Notes: generated by a model not told the origin, from the letters alone. DNA of 64,000 bases from Ectopseudomonas mendocina (GCF_007049795.1 NZ_SCFY01000023.1:1-64000); one strand, 5' to 3'. Positions 15,129 through 24,007 are shown, numbered from the stretch's first letter. Program-made: numbers and translations.

Positions 15129-16811
15129 ATGACCCAGGAAATCGGCGGCTTCGCCGCGCTCGGACTTCACCCCAATATTCTCGCCGCTCTGACCGCCGTT
15201 GGTTACGAAGAGCCGTCTCCGATCCAGTCGCAAGCCATTCCGGTGATTCTCGCCGGCCACGACATGATCGGTCAGGCGCAGACCGGTACCGGTAAAACCG
15301 CAGCCTTCGCGCTGCCGCTGCTGTCGAAGATCGACCCGGCCAAGCGCGAGCCGCAGGTGCTGATTCTGGCGCCGACTCGTGAGCTGGCCCTGCAGGTTGC
15401 CACCGCCTTCGAAACCTACTCCAAACAGATGCCTGGCCTGAACGTCGTTGCCGTATACGGCGGCGCGCCCATGGGCCCGCAGCTCAAGGCCATTCGCCAG
15501 GGCGCGCAGGTAATCGTTGCCACGCCTGGTCGTCTGGTCGACCACCTGCGTCGTGACGAGAAAGTGCTGTCCACCATTCAGCATCTGGTACTCGACGAAG
15601 CTGACGAAATGCTCAAGCTGGGCTTCATGGATGACCTCGAAGTGATCTTCGAAGCCATGCCGGAAAGCCGCCAGAGCGTGCTGTTCTCCGCCACGCTGCC
15701 GCACTCGATCCGTGCCATCGCCGAAAAGCACCTGCGCGAGCCGCAACACGTCAAGATCGCTGCCAAGACCCAGACCGTCTCGCGTATCGAGCAGGCGCAC
15801 CTGATGATCCACGCCGATCAGAAGACCAACGCCGTGTTGCGCCTGCTGGAAGTCGAAGACTTTGACGCACTGATCGCTTTCGTACGCACCAAGCAGGCCA
15901 CTCTGGACCTGGCTGCGGCCCTGGAAGCCAAGGGCTTCAAGGCCGCTGCGCTGAACGGCGACATCGCCCAGAACCAGCGCGAGCGCGTTATCGAGTCGCT
16001 CAAGGATGGCCGTCTGGACATCGTCGTTGCGACTGACGTTGCTGCTCGTGGTATCGACGTACCGCGCATCACCCACGTGTTCAACGTCGACATGCCGTAC
16101 GACCCGGAGTCCTACGTGCACCGTATCGGCCGTACCGGCCGCGCCGGTCGCGATGGCCGTGCGCTGCTGCTGGTGACCCCGCGTGAGCGTCGCATGCTGC
16201 AGGTGATCGAGCGTGTCACCGGGCAGAAGGTCGGTGAGGTCAAGCTACCGAACGCCCAGCAAGTACTCGATGCCCGTATCAAGAAACTGACCAGCAGCCT
16301 GGCGCCGCTGGTGGCTGATGCCGAAGCCAGCCATGGCGACCTGCTCGACCGTCTGACTGCCGACATCGGTTGCAGCCCGCGCGCCTTGGCCGCTGCGCTG
16401 CTGAAGAAGGCCACCAATGGTCAGGCGCTGGACCTGGCTAGCGTCGAGCGCGAGCAGCCGTTGGTGCCGGGTGTTGGCGGTGCGCCGCGTGAGCGTCGCG
16501 AGCGTGATGGTGATCGTGGCGGCGAGCGTGGTGAATACCGCGAGCGTCGTGCGCCGATGCCGCTGGCCGAAGGTCGTGTGCGTTGCCGCACTGCACTGGG
16601 CACCCGCGATGGTATCGCGGCGAAGAACCTGCTCGGCGCCATCCTCAATGAGGGCGGCCTGGCTCGTGAAGCCATCGGTCGTATCCAGATCCGCGAAACC
16701 TTCAGCCTGGTCGAGCTGCCGGAAGACGGCCTGGACCGTCTGCTCGGCAAGTTGAAAGATACCCGCGTTGCTGGCAAGGCGCTGAAACTGCGTCGCTATC
16801 GCGAGGATTGA
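15129..16811 (+). CDS. deaD: DEAD-box ATP-dependent RNA helicase, DeaD/CsdA type
   Basis: A 560-residue helicase. In order it shows the Q motif (EEPSPIQSQAI), Walker A (AQTGTGKT), motif Ia (PTRELALQ), DEAD (VLDEADEM), SAT (FSATLPHS), and HRIGRTGRAGRDGRA in the second RecA domain. An arginine/glutamate-rich linker follows, then a C-terminal DbpA-type RNA-binding domain (VRCRTALGTRDGIAAKNLL) ending at KLRRYRED. CsdA-type helicases unwind RNA during ribosome assembly and mRNA decay, mainly in the cold. The gene stands alone behind a long leader and ends at a strong terminator. Start MTQEIGGFAALG is preceded by TTGAGG. Confidence 0.92.
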   Translation: MTQEIGGFAALGLHPNILAALTAVGYEEPSPIQSQAIPVILAGHDMIGQAQTGTGKTAAFALPLLSKIDPAKREPQVLILAPTRELALQVATAFETYSKQMPGLNVVAVYGGAPMGPQLKAIRQGAQVIVATPGRLVDHLRRDEKVLSTIQHLVLDEADEMLKLGFMDDLEVIFEAMPESRQSVLFSATLPHSIRAIAEKHLREPQHVKIAAKTQTVSRIEQAHLMIHADQKTNAVLRLLEVEDFDALIAFVRTKQATLDLAAALEAKGFKAAALNGDIAQNQRERVIESLKDGRLDIVVATDVAARGIDVPRITHVFNVDMPYDPESYVHRIGRTGRAGRDGRALLLVTPRERRMLQVIERVTGQKVGEVKLPNAQQVLDARIKKLTSSLAPLVADAEASHGDLLDRLTADIGCSPRALAAALLKKATNGQALDLASVEREQPLVPGVGGAPRERRERDGDRGGERGEYRERRAPMPLAEGRVRCRTALGTRDGIAAKNLLGAILNEGGLAREAIGRIQIRETFSLVELPEDGLDRLLGKLKDTRVAGKALKLRRYRED

Positions 16812-16846
16812 TCCAACAGGCTTGATGGCTTATCACTGGATCAGCA

Positions 16847-16883
16847 AAAACGCCGCGCCCTTTACAAGGCGCGGCGTTTTTAT
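16847..16883 (+). terminator. Bidirectional terminator after deaD
   Basis: A 13-bp stem AAAACGCCGCGCC / GGCGCGGCGTTTT flanked by A and T runs on both sides. It can end deaD (plus) and the DUF2513-like gene (minus). Confidence 0.92.
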
Positions 16884-16897
16884 TTGCGCGAGACTGG

Positions 16898-17299
16898 TTA
16901 GCTGGTTTCACTAAGATTGGCCTTGGGCGCCAGGCGGTCGAACACCTCGGGCGTCAACGCCGCTTCGCCGGCTTCGTCGAGCACTTCACGCGGGTGCTCG
17001 CTGCCGGGGATGCTGCTGTCGAGCATGCTCAGCAGTTGTGCGCCTCGCGCTGTCAGCACGAAGTTTTCGCCGTTGCCGCCTTGATCTTCCGGGCGCGGCT
17101 CGATGAAGCCGTTCTCCAGCAGGCGCGCTTCGTAGCGAGTGGCCTCGGCGCGCAGGTGATCGAGGTCATGTACTGGATCGCCAGCGCTTTCCTGTTCTGC
17201 TGCCAGGTCTTCGGCGTAGCGGCGTGGGGCAAACGGTTTGCCAGCGGAGTTCTGCGCCTCGTGCAGCAGGCGCTCGATCAGGTCCCAGTCGTGCTTCAT
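16898..17299 (-). CDS. DUF2513-like winged-helix protein
   Basis: A 133-residue protein starting MKHDWDLIERLLHEAQ, the usual beginning of DUF2513 proteins (MKRDxDLIRxIL). The pattern of a helical start, a two-helix unit and a LTARGAQLLSML motif, where family members have LTWxGHEFL, suggests a small winged helix. It is monocistronic, between two terminators. Function unknown; a DNA-binding role is plausible but not shown. Confidence 0.65.
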   Translation of the reverse strand: MKHDWDLIERLLHEAQNSAGKPFAPRRYAEDLAAEQESAGDPVHDLDHLRAEATRYEARLLENGFIEPRPEDQGGNGENFVLTARGAQLLSMLDSSIPGSEHPREVLDEAGEAALTPEVFDRLAPKANLSETS

Positions 17300-17393
17300 G
17301 GCTGTCTCTCCCTATGCGGTGGACTTATAGGGTCCGACTCCAGAGACGGGCTACGGTTCGACCTGAATTGATCGAGCGCAGATGCACAAAGCA

Positions 17394-17420
17394 AAACGCC
17401 CCGAAGCAGTCGGGGCGTTT
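17394..17420 (-). terminator. Terminator of the cysI operon
   Basis: Stem AAACGCCCCG / CGGGGCGTTT with a seven-base loop. On the minus strand it follows the DUF934 gene by 21 bases and ends in TTTTGC. Confidence 0.88.
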
Positions 17421-17441
17421 GGGGCGTTCCAGTTGCCGTGA

Positions 17442-17939
17442 TTAGGCGCGGCGACGGAACAGTGGTTGTGGCTGATCGGCCGAAGCCTGGTAGACCTCGC
17501 TGTAGTCCTCGAAGGCCTTCAGCGCATCGTACGGGTCTTTGTCGGCTCGCACGGCGAAGGCGTCGAAGCCGACGCGACGCAGGGCGAACAGCTGGTCGCG
17601 CAGGACGTCGCCGATGGCGCGGACTTCACCTTTGTAGTCGTAGCGGGTACGCAGCAGGTAGGCGGTGGAGGAGTGACGGCCGTCGGTGAAGGCCGGGAAC
17701 TCAAGGGCGATCACCTGGAAGTGCGCCAGATCATCGGCAATTTCCTCGATCTCGTCGCCAGCTTCCAGCCACACGCCGAGGCCGCCGTCGCGGGCCTTGA
17801 GGGCGTGAGCATGCTCGCGCCACAGGACCAGCGGGACGATGATGTCGTCGCAGTTGGGGATGACGTCCAGGGTCACGTCCTTGGGCAACAGGTGCCAGGT
17901 TTCGTCGACCACCTGACCGTTCTTAATGATTCGCTGCAT
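17442..17939 (-). CDS. DUF934 protein, partner of sulfite reductase
   Basis: A 165-residue soluble protein of the DUF934 family, found almost always next to assimilatory sulfite reductase or cysH. It begins MQRIIKNGQVVDETWHLL and contains the typical GVWLEAGDEIEEI and LEFPAFTDGRHSSTAYLLR, the latter being the family signature. Its first codons overlap the end of cysI by 17 bases, so the two are co-translated. The biochemical role is unknown; it is thought to support sulfite reduction. The end of the protein (SADQPQPLFRRRA) matches the usual short basic tail. Confidence 0.9.
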   Translation of the reverse strand: MQRIIKNGQVVDETWHLLPKDVTLDVIPNCDDIIVPLVLWREHAHALKARDGGLGVWLEAGDEIEEIADDLAHFQVIALEFPAFTDGRHSSTAYLLRTRYDYKGEVRAIGDVLRDQLFALRRVGFDAFAVRADKDPYDALKAFEDYSEVYQASADQPQPLFRRRA

Positions 17940-19581
17940 AGACGCGCTCCTTGAACGGGTCGATACCGACGCGGCGGTAAGTATCGAGGAAGCTTTCCTC
18001 TTCTGTGCGTTGTTCGACGTAGACCTTGATGATCTTGTCGATCACATCGGCCATGTCCGCTTCGGCGAAGGACGGGCCGAGGATCTGCGCCAGGCTGGCG
18101 TCACGGCCAGCGCTGCCTCCGAGCGAGACCTGATAGAACTCCTGGCCCTTCTTGTCGACGCCGAGGATGCCGATATGGCCAACGTGGTGGTGACCACAGG
18201 CGTTCATGCAGCCGGAGATGTTCAGGTCGATATTGCCGATGTCGAACAGGTAGTCGAGGTCATCGAAGCGGCGCTGAATTGCTTCGGCAATCGGGATCGA
18301 CTTGGCGTTGGCCAGCGAGCAGAAGTCGCCACCCGGGCAGCAGATGATATCGGTCAGCAGGCCGACGTTCGGCGTGGCGAAGCCTTGCTCGCGTAGCTCG
18401 CCCCACAGGGTCAGCAGCTGACGTTGTTCGACGTCGGCGAGGATGATGTTCTGGTTATGGCTGTTGCGCACTTCGCCGAAGCTGTAGCGATCAGCCAGGT
18501 CGGCGATGGCATCGAGTTGCTTGTCGGTGACGTCGCCCGGCGCTACGCCAGTTGGCTTGAGCGACAGGGTCACGGCAACGTAGCCAGGCTTCTTGTGAGC
18601 GAAGGTGTTGCGCTCACGCCAGCGGGCGAAGCCCGGATGCTCGGCGTTCTGCTGGGCGAGCAGGGCGTCTTCGTCCTGCAGGGGCAGGTAGGCCGGGTCG
18701 ACGAAGTGTGCGGCAACGCGCGCGACTTCGGCTTCGGTCAGGGTGCTCGGACCATCCTTGAGGTGTGCCCATTCTGCGTCCACGCGCTGCGCGAACACTT
18801 CCGGGGTCAGCGCCTTGACCAGAATCTTGATGCGCGCCTTGTACTTGTTGTCGCGACGTCCATAGCGGTTGTACACACGCAGGATGGCGTCGAGATAGCT
18901 GATCAGGTGCTGCCACGGCAGGAATTCGTTGATGAAACTGCCGACGATCGGGGTACGGCCCAGGCCGCCACCGACGGAAACGCGGAAGCCCAGCTCGCCG
19001 GCGGCGTTCTTCACTGCCTCCAGGCCGATGTCATGTACTTCGATGGCAGCGCGGTCGCCCACGGCGCCGTTGACGGCGATCTTGAACTTGCGCGGCAGGT
19101 GGCTGAACTCGGGGTGGAAGGTCGACCACTGACGGATGATTTCGCACCAGGGGCGCGGATCGACGATCTCGTCCTTGGCCACACCGGCGAACTGGTCGGT
19201 GGTGGTGTTGCGGATGCAGTTGCCGCTGGTCTGGATGGCGTGCATCTGCACGGTGGCCAGCTCGGCGAGAATCTCCGGCACGTCCTCCAGCTCCGGCCAG
19301 TTGTACTGGACGTTCTGCCGGGTGCTGATGTGGGCATAGCCTTTGTCGTAGTCACGGGCGATGCGCGCAAGCACGCGAACCTGGGCGGACGACAGCAGGC
19401 CGTAAGGCACGGCGACGCGCAGCATGGGCGCGAAACGCTGGATATAGAGACCGTTCTGCAGGCGCAGCGGACGGAATTCCTCGCCGCTCAGTTCTCCGGA
19501 GAGGTAGCGGCGGGTTTGATCGCGGAACTGCTTGACGCGATCCTCGACGATCTGTTGATCGTACTGGTCATATACGTACAT
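17923..19581 (-). CDS. cysI: Sulfite/nitrite reductase haemoprotein subunit (CysI)
   Basis: A 552-residue sirohaem [4Fe-4S] reductase that reduces sulfite to sulfide with six electrons in cysteine synthesis. It has the two ferredoxin-like half domains and the cluster-binding cysteines in CCPGGDFC (C415, C421) and SGCMNACGHH (C458, C462). The sirohaem-contacting RNTTTDQFAG segment is present. The start is taken at MYVYDQYDQQ, the conserved N-terminus; an upstream ATG would add 11 unconserved residues. No flavoprotein cysJ is adjacent, so the electrons probably come from ferredoxin or another reductase. It forms an operon with the DUF934 gene. Confidence 0.94.
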   Translation of the reverse strand: MYVYDQYDQQIVEDRVKQFRDQTRRYLSGELSGEEFRPLRLQNGLYIQRFAPMLRVAVPYGLLSSAQVRVLARIARDYDKGYAHISTRQNVQYNWPELEDVPEILAELATVQMHAIQTSGNCIRNTTTDQFAGVAKDEIVDPRPWCEIIRQWSTFHPEFSHLPRKFKIAVNGAVGDRAAIEVHDIGLEAVKNAAGELGFRVSVGGGLGRTPIVGSFINEFLPWQHLISYLDAILRVYNRYGRRDNKYKARIKILVKALTPEVFAQRVDAEWAHLKDGPSTLTEAEVARVAAHFVDPAYLPLQDEDALLAQQNAEHPGFARWRERNTFAHKKPGYVAVTLSLKPTGVAPGDVTDKQLDAIADLADRYSFGEVRNSHNQNIILADVEQRQLLTLWGELREQGFATPNVGLLTDIICCPGGDFCSLANAKSIPIAEAIQRRFDDLDYLFDIGNIDLNISGCMNACGHHHVGHIGILGVDKKGQEFYQVSLGGSAGRDASLAQILGPSFAEADMADVIDKIIKVYVEQRTEEESFLDTYRRVGIDPFKERVYAANH

Positions 19582-19816
19582 GAAGGGTCCTGTTTTCAGG
19601 CTACTTACTGCCAATCAGCGCGCACGGCCGCGCACTCCCCGAGGAGCCGGGGCACGATACCAGCTCAGGTTTATGCGTAAAAGTGATGTTTGAATATATA
19701 AACCTGAGTTTAAGGAATAAGACTGTCCCAGAGCATAACCAGATGGTTTGAGCGATGGCTCAGGCTGGTCTTAAATGCAGTGTGCACCACCCAAAAGCAC
19801 AAGAAGAGGGGGAACC

Positions 19817-19930
19817 ATGAGCGAACATACCGAAGTGGAAAATTCCGACAGTGTCACCGATGCCTGGGCGATCTTTTGCCTGATCCTTCTTGCGGTAGGT
19901 ACTGCGGTCTTCTGGGTCAGCGGACAGTGA
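19817..19930 (+). CDS. Small single-pass membrane protein (37 residues)
   Basis: The open frame begins with ATG after a strong AGAGGGGGA ribosome site and encodes 37 residues. An acidic head (MSEHTEVENSDSVTDAW) is followed by one hydrophobic helix (AIFCLILLAVGTAVFWV) and a short tail. A terminator follows five bases after the stop. The good ribosome site, gene-sized layout and terminator argue that it is real. It lies beyond the usual length cut-off for gene finders. Function unknown. Confidence 0.72.
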   Translation: MSEHTEVENSDSVTDAWAIFCLILLAVGTAVFWVSGQ

Positions 19931-19934
19931 GGAT

Positions 19935-19966
19935 AAAGGCCGACGCGCATTAGCGGTCGGCCTTTT
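19935..19966 (+). terminator. Terminator of the small membrane protein gene
   Basis: Stem AAAGGCCGAC / GTCGGCCTTT with an 11-base loop and a final T run. Confidence 0.85.
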
Positions 19967-20013
19967 GTCATTTGCGCCCTATACTGCGCCCCGGTTAATT
20001 GGGGAGGGGTGCC

Positions 20014-21075
20014 GTGATCCGATGGGTGTTGGGCCTGTGGCTATTGCTGTGCTGCGCATCGGTGACAGCACAACCTCGTGCGCCGTTGGTGATCTTCCTC
20101 AATCCCGGCTATTCCGATGAGCCATTCTGGAGCGATTACTCCCGCTACATGCAGGACGCCGCCGGCGATCTTGGCATGGAGCTCAAGGTGCTCTATGGCG
20201 AGCGAGACCCTGTGCGGATGTTGGCCAATGCTCGGCAGGTTCTCGATGGCGAGCATCCCGATTATCTGATCTTCACCAACGAGCAATTTCAGGGGCCAGT
20301 GGTGTTGCGCTTGTTCGAGAACAGCGCGGTCAAGCTGTTTGCTCTTCATAGCACCCTGACTGACGAACAGCAGGCACTGATCGGTGGGAGTCGCGAGCGC
20401 CATCGCAACTGGTTGGGAAGTCTGGTACCCAATGATGAAGAGGCTGGGTACCTGATGGGGCGTGACCTGATCGCCCTCACTGAGGGACAGCCAGCCGAGT
20501 TGCTGGCGTTTTCCGGGGTCAAGCAAACGCCTTCCTCTATTCTGCGCCTGGCGGGCTTGCAGCGGGCGTTGAATGAGGCGCCGCAGATCAAGTTGATGCA
20601 GGCCGTGCACGGTGAATGGCAAGAGCAACGTGCCTATGAACAGGCGGTAAGCCTTTTGCCGCGCTATCCAGGTGTGAGCCTGGTCTGGTCTGCGAACGAT
20701 GCAATGGCATTTGGCGTGATGCGTGCGGCAGATGAGCTGGGCAGAGATCTGCGCTATGCCGCCCTGAACAACTCGACTCGGGTGCTGCAGGCGCATATCG
20801 ATGGGCGAATCGATGTGCTGGCCAGCGGCCACTTCATCCTCGGAGCCTGTGCCATGGTGATGCTCAGTGACCACGGACGTGGTTTGGATTTCATCACGCG
20901 CGGCGGCGAGAACCAGGTGGCATCTTTACTGCGCGTGGTTGACAAAGAGCAGTCGGAGAAACTGCTGAAACGCCTCGCCCGGCCGGATATCGACCTGGAC
21001 TTTGGTCAGTTCAGCCTGCTCAAGCACCCGGAGCAGTCGCGCTACGACTGCTCGATCGCCTCCCTGCTGGAGTGA
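20014..21075 (+). CDS. Periplasmic sugar-binding-like (type I) solute-binding protein
   Basis: A 353-residue protein with a signal peptide (VIRWVLGLWLLLCCASVTAQ). The GTG at 20014 is chosen because GGGGAGGGG lies just before it. The fold is that of type I periplasmic binding proteins related to LacI and ribose-binding protein: VIFLNPGYSDEPFWSDYSRY at the first strand, LVPNDEEAGYLMGRDLI and WSANDAMAFGVMRAADELG later. No ABC transporter genes are adjacent, so it may feed a sensor kinase or cyclase rather than an importer. It abuts the convergent DUF2970 gene. Ligand unknown. Confidence 0.8.
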   Translation: MIRWVLGLWLLLCCASVTAQPRAPLVIFLNPGYSDEPFWSDYSRYMQDAAGDLGMELKVLYGERDPVRMLANARQVLDGEHPDYLIFTNEQFQGPVVLRLFENSAVKLFALHSTLTDEQQALIGGSRERHRNWLGSLVPNDEEAGYLMGRDLIALTEGQPAELLAFSGVKQTPSSILRLAGLQRALNEAPQIKLMQAVHGEWQEQRAYEQAVSLLPRYPGVSLVWSANDAMAFGVMRAADELGRDLRYAALNNSTRVLQAHIDGRIDVLASGHFILGACAMVMLSDHGRGLDFITRGGENQVASLLRVVDKEQSEKLLKRLARPDIDLDFGQFSLLKHPEQSRYDCSIASLLE

Positions 21076-21303
21076 TCAGCCGGTCGCCAGGTGCAGGATC
21101 AGTTTCACCACTGCAAGTAATACGACCACGAACAAGGCGGTGAAGAGCACGCCGAGCAGGATGAAGTGGCTGGGCTTGCCGCGACTGAAGTCGCGGCTAC
21201 GGTTCTTACCGCTCTGTACGCCAAGGGCAGCGGCCAGCACGCTATGCAGCATCTCGCGTAGGGTCAGTGGGGCCTGTTGGGGGTCTTTGTCCTGATCACT
21301 CAT
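21076..21303 (-). CDS. DUF2970 small membrane protein
   Basis: A 75-residue protein. The start MSDQDKDPQQAPLTL is preferred over upstream in-frame codons because it gives the usual DUF2970 length and is preceded by GGAGAGG. The motif LREMLHSVLAAALGVQSGKNRSRDF is characteristic, followed by one C-terminal membrane helix (LLGVLFTALFVVVLLAVVKL). Its stop codon directly abuts the end of the solute-binding gene. Function of the family is unknown. Confidence 0.88.
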   Translation of the reverse strand: MSDQDKDPQQAPLTLREMLHSVLAAALGVQSGKNRSRDFSRGKPSHFILLGVLFTALFVVVLLAVVKLILHLATG

Positions 21304-21421
21304 GGTCAACCTCTCCGTCGGTCCTGCAAGCATAGTCCGCAACCGCCACGCCAGCACGAGGGACTAGGCTGGCCGTGGCGAATCAGGCAATCTGCGCGAG
21401 CGCTGACCACCGACCTTGACC

Positions 21422-22243
21422 ATGCCTGACGATCTCTTTCCTGACGATGCCGCGCAGACCGAGCGCACCCGCGAAACCATCCTGCGCTACCACCTGAGCT
21501 GGAAGCACCGCGACCTCGACGCGGTGATGGCGCTGTATCACCCGCAGATCGAGTACAACGACTTCTATCAGCAGCGCTGCATGCGCTTGGGCGAACTGCG
21601 CGAGTATGTCGAGAACAACCTGCCGCGCCGCCCTGGCGAGCTACTGGAGCATGTCGACCGGATCCGCATCGACGGTCATACCGCATTCATCCAGTACTGC
21701 ACCAGCCTGCAGGGCGGCGAAGGGCTGGTGTCGTTCCGCACCGGTGAAGCCATCACCGTGCGTGATGGGTTGATCTGGCGCATCAACGAATACGCCACGC
21801 TGGTGCGTGAGGCGCGTGGCGCTGGTGAGGCTGCCAGTTCACGCCCGGCCATCAGCCGCCTGGGGCTGTCGACCCGCCAGCTCGGTCAACTGGCGCAGGA
21901 CCTGCAGGATTATTTCCAGCGCAGCCAGCCCTTTCTCGACCCCGAACTGGATCTGCAGCAGGTGGCGGTAGCGACGGGTTACAGCCGCAACCAGATATCT
22001 CATCTGCTCAATCAGGTGCTGGGCGAGAGTTTCTACCGCTACGTCAACCGCGCCCGCCTGCAGTACCTGCTCGATGGATTGCAGGCGGGCAGCGACCTCA
22101 AACGTATCGATGAGCTGGCTTTTGCGGCGGGTTTCAACTCGCTGTCGGCCTTCTACAGCTGCTTCAAGCGCCATACCGGGCTGTCGCCAACGGCCTACCT
22201 CAAGCAGATTTCCGCGCGGGCACGCACGCAAGACAACCACTGA
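21422..22243 (+). CDS. AraC-family regulator with SnoaL/NTF2-like sensor domain
   Basis: A 273-residue protein. Residues 15-130 look like an NTF2/SnoaL fold (ILRYHLSWKHRDLDAVMALY, then HTAFIQYCTSLQGG), and residues 155-265 are a complete AraC DNA-binding domain with both helix-turn-helix units (LQQVAVATGYSRNQISHLLN and IDELAFAAGFNSLSAFYSCF) and the end motif KRHTGLSPTAYLK. Most AraC regulators have a cupin sensor, so the SnoaL domain suggests a hydrophobic or small organic effector. The FAD-dependent oxidoreductase gene follows 45 bases downstream in the same direction and is the likely target. Confidence 0.85.
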   Translation: MPDDLFPDDAAQTERTRETILRYHLSWKHRDLDAVMALYHPQIEYNDFYQQRCMRLGELREYVENNLPRRPGELLEHVDRIRIDGHTAFIQYCTSLQGGEGLVSFRTGEAITVRDGLIWRINEYATLVREARGAGEAASSRPAISRLGLSTRQLGQLAQDLQDYFQRSQPFLDPELDLQQVAVATGYSRNQISHLLNQVLGESFYRYVNRARLQYLLDGLQAGSDLKRIDELAFAAGFNSLSAFYSCFKRHTGLSPTAYLKQISARARTQDNH

Positions 22244-22288
22244 GCGCCACGACTAGCCTTGGGTCATCGATTGATGACGGAGGCGTGG

Positions 22289-23695
22289 ATGAATCCCTGG
22301 CGCAACATCAGTCTGTGGATGGATCAGCTCGATGATCCGCTGCAGGCGCGGCCCAGCCTGCAAGCCGAGCTGCAGGCCGACGTGGTGATCATCGGCGCGG
22401 GTTACACCGGCCTATGGACAGCCTATTACCTCAAACGTCAGGCGCCGCAGCTGCGTGTGGTGATTCTGGAAGCCGAGACCGCCGGTTTCGGTGCGTCTGG
22501 GCGCAATGGTGGCTGGTTGATGGGCAACCTGCTCGGCGAGGATCGCTTGTTGGCCGGCCTGCCGGCGTCCGAGCGCAAGGCGAGCTTCGACCTGTTGCAC
22601 GGCATTCCCGATGAAGTGGCCTCGGTGGTCGCCCGCGAGGGCATCGACTGCGACCTGCGCAAGGGCGGTGTGCTGTATTGCGCGGCGCGCTATCCCGAGC
22701 AGGAGGTGCGCCTGCGGGAGTACCTCAAAGAATTGCGTGCGCTGGGCCTGAGCGAGGACGACTACCGCTGGCTGCCGCCGAGCGAACTGGCCACCCAGTT
22801 GCGCGTGGCCAATGCCTACGGCGCGCTATACAGCCCGCATTGCGCCACGATCCAGCCGGCCAAGCTGGTGCGGGGCCTGGCACGCTGCGTCGAGGGTCTG
22901 GGTGTCGAGCTGTACGAGCGCAGCCCGGTGATCGACTGGCAGCCCGGCCTGGTGCGCACGGCTCAAGGCCAGGTCACGGCTGATTGGGTGGTGCCGGCCA
23001 TCGAGGGCTATGCCGCCACTTTGCCGCCGTTGGGCAATCACCAGTTGCCGGTGCAGAGCCTGATCGTTGCTACCGAGCCACTGCCGGCGGACGTCTGGGC
23101 TGGTATCGGACTGGAGCGCGGGCAAGCATTCAGCGAATTCAGCCGCCAGGTCACCTACGGCCAGCGCAGCCTCGATGACCGTCTGATCTTCGGTGCGCGC
23201 GGTGGCTACCGCTTCGGCGGGCGCCTGCGCAGCGATTTCAATCTCACTGAAGACGAGCTGGGGCTGCGCCGCTACCTGATGGGGGAAATCTTCCCGCAGT
23301 TGCGCAATGTGCGTTTTACCCATTCCTGGGGCGGCAATCTGGGCATGGCGCGGCGTTTCCAGCCGCACATGTTGCGCGACACGCGCAGCCGCATCGCGCT
23401 GTCTGGCGGTTATGGCGGGGAGGGCGTGGGTGCCACCAACCTCGGCGGGCGCACCCTGGCCGACCTGATTCTCGGGCGAGACAGTGAATTGCTGCGCCAG
23501 CCCTGGGTATTGAGCGACAGCCCGATTTCCAGCCTGAGGCGCTGGGAGCCCGAACCCTGCCGCTGGCTCGGTTACAACGCGATCATCCGCAGCTTCGTGC
23601 ATGAGGACGAAGTCCTCGCCAACCCGCGCAGCCCTGCCTGGCGCCGGCGTCTGGCGCAAGCGGTGGCGGCGCGTATGGAAAGCCTGATGGGCTGA
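22289..23695 (+). CDS. FAD-dependent amine/amino-acid oxidoreductase (DadA/PuuB-like)
   Basis: A 468-residue flavoprotein of the D-amino acid oxidase family. The dinucleotide-binding motif VVIIGAGYTGLWTAYYL is near residue 32, followed by GFGASGRNGGWLMG, which is typical of gamma-glutamylputrescine oxidase-like enzymes. The C-terminal flavin contact appears as GGYGGEGVGATNLGGRTLADLI. The ATG at 22289 is chosen because GGAGG lies at the right distance; two upstream in-frame ATGs lack this. It probably oxidises an amine or amino acid to an aldehyde or keto acid plus ammonia. The neighbouring AraC gene suggests induction by its substrate. Confidence 0.85.
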   Translation: MNPWRNISLWMDQLDDPLQARPSLQAELQADVVIIGAGYTGLWTAYYLKRQAPQLRVVILEAETAGFGASGRNGGWLMGNLLGEDRLLAGLPASERKASFDLLHGIPDEVASVVAREGIDCDLRKGGVLYCAARYPEQEVRLREYLKELRALGLSEDDYRWLPPSELATQLRVANAYGALYSPHCATIQPAKLVRGLARCVEGLGVELYERSPVIDWQPGLVRTAQGQVTADWVVPAIEGYAATLPPLGNHQLPVQSLIVATEPLPADVWAGIGLERGQAFSEFSRQVTYGQRSLDDRLIFGARGGYRFGGRLRSDFNLTEDELGLRRYLMGEIFPQLRNVRFTHSWGGNLGMARRFQPHMLRDTRSRIALSGGYGGEGVGATNLGGRTLADLILGRDSELLRQPWVLSDSPISSLRRWEPEPCRWLGYNAIIRSFVHEDEVLANPRSPAWRRRLAQAVAARMESLMG

Positions 23696-23699
23696 GTGA

Positions 23700-24007
23700 A
23701 TGCCAGCCGTTCCTGCAGGGTTTGCAGGAAGAGGTTGATTTCTTGAGACAGCTCGCCGATCTCGTCATTGCTGGTGATCGTCAGGCGGCGCGTCAGGTCA
23801 CCTTCGCCGCTGTTGATCTCACACGACGAGGTGCTCAGCAGGCTCAGCGGCTTGAGCAGGCTGTTCATCAGCAGACCCAGCACCACCAGACTCAATCTGA
23901 TTGCGCAAGGTGTCGCGAGCCTGGCTGGCCTGGGATAGCGACAGCAGGCTGGTGGTAAGGAACAGCACGGTAGCGGCCGCGATACCGACCTTGTGGGCGA
24001 TTTTCAT
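23700..24007 (-). pseudogene. Degraded methyl-accepting chemotaxis protein gene
   Basis: The minus strand from ATG 24007 reads MKIAHKVGIAAATVLFLTTS, the first membrane helix of a chemoreceptor, then RDTLRNQIE. Directly after this, in another frame, comes a second membrane helix (LVVLGLLMNSLLKPLSLL) and a HAMP domain (SGEGDLTRRLTITSNDEIGEL). The periplasmic sensor domain, normally 150-250 residues between the two helices, is deleted. The frame is lost at the joint near 23.89 kb, and the whole signalling domain after HAMP is missing where the FAD oxidoreductase gene ends. It cannot give a receptor. Confidence 0.88.

Noticed and set aside
18424..19680. 418-residue plus-strand open frame antisense to cysI
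   Set aside because: Shadow of the conserved cysI frame; no plausible protein features.
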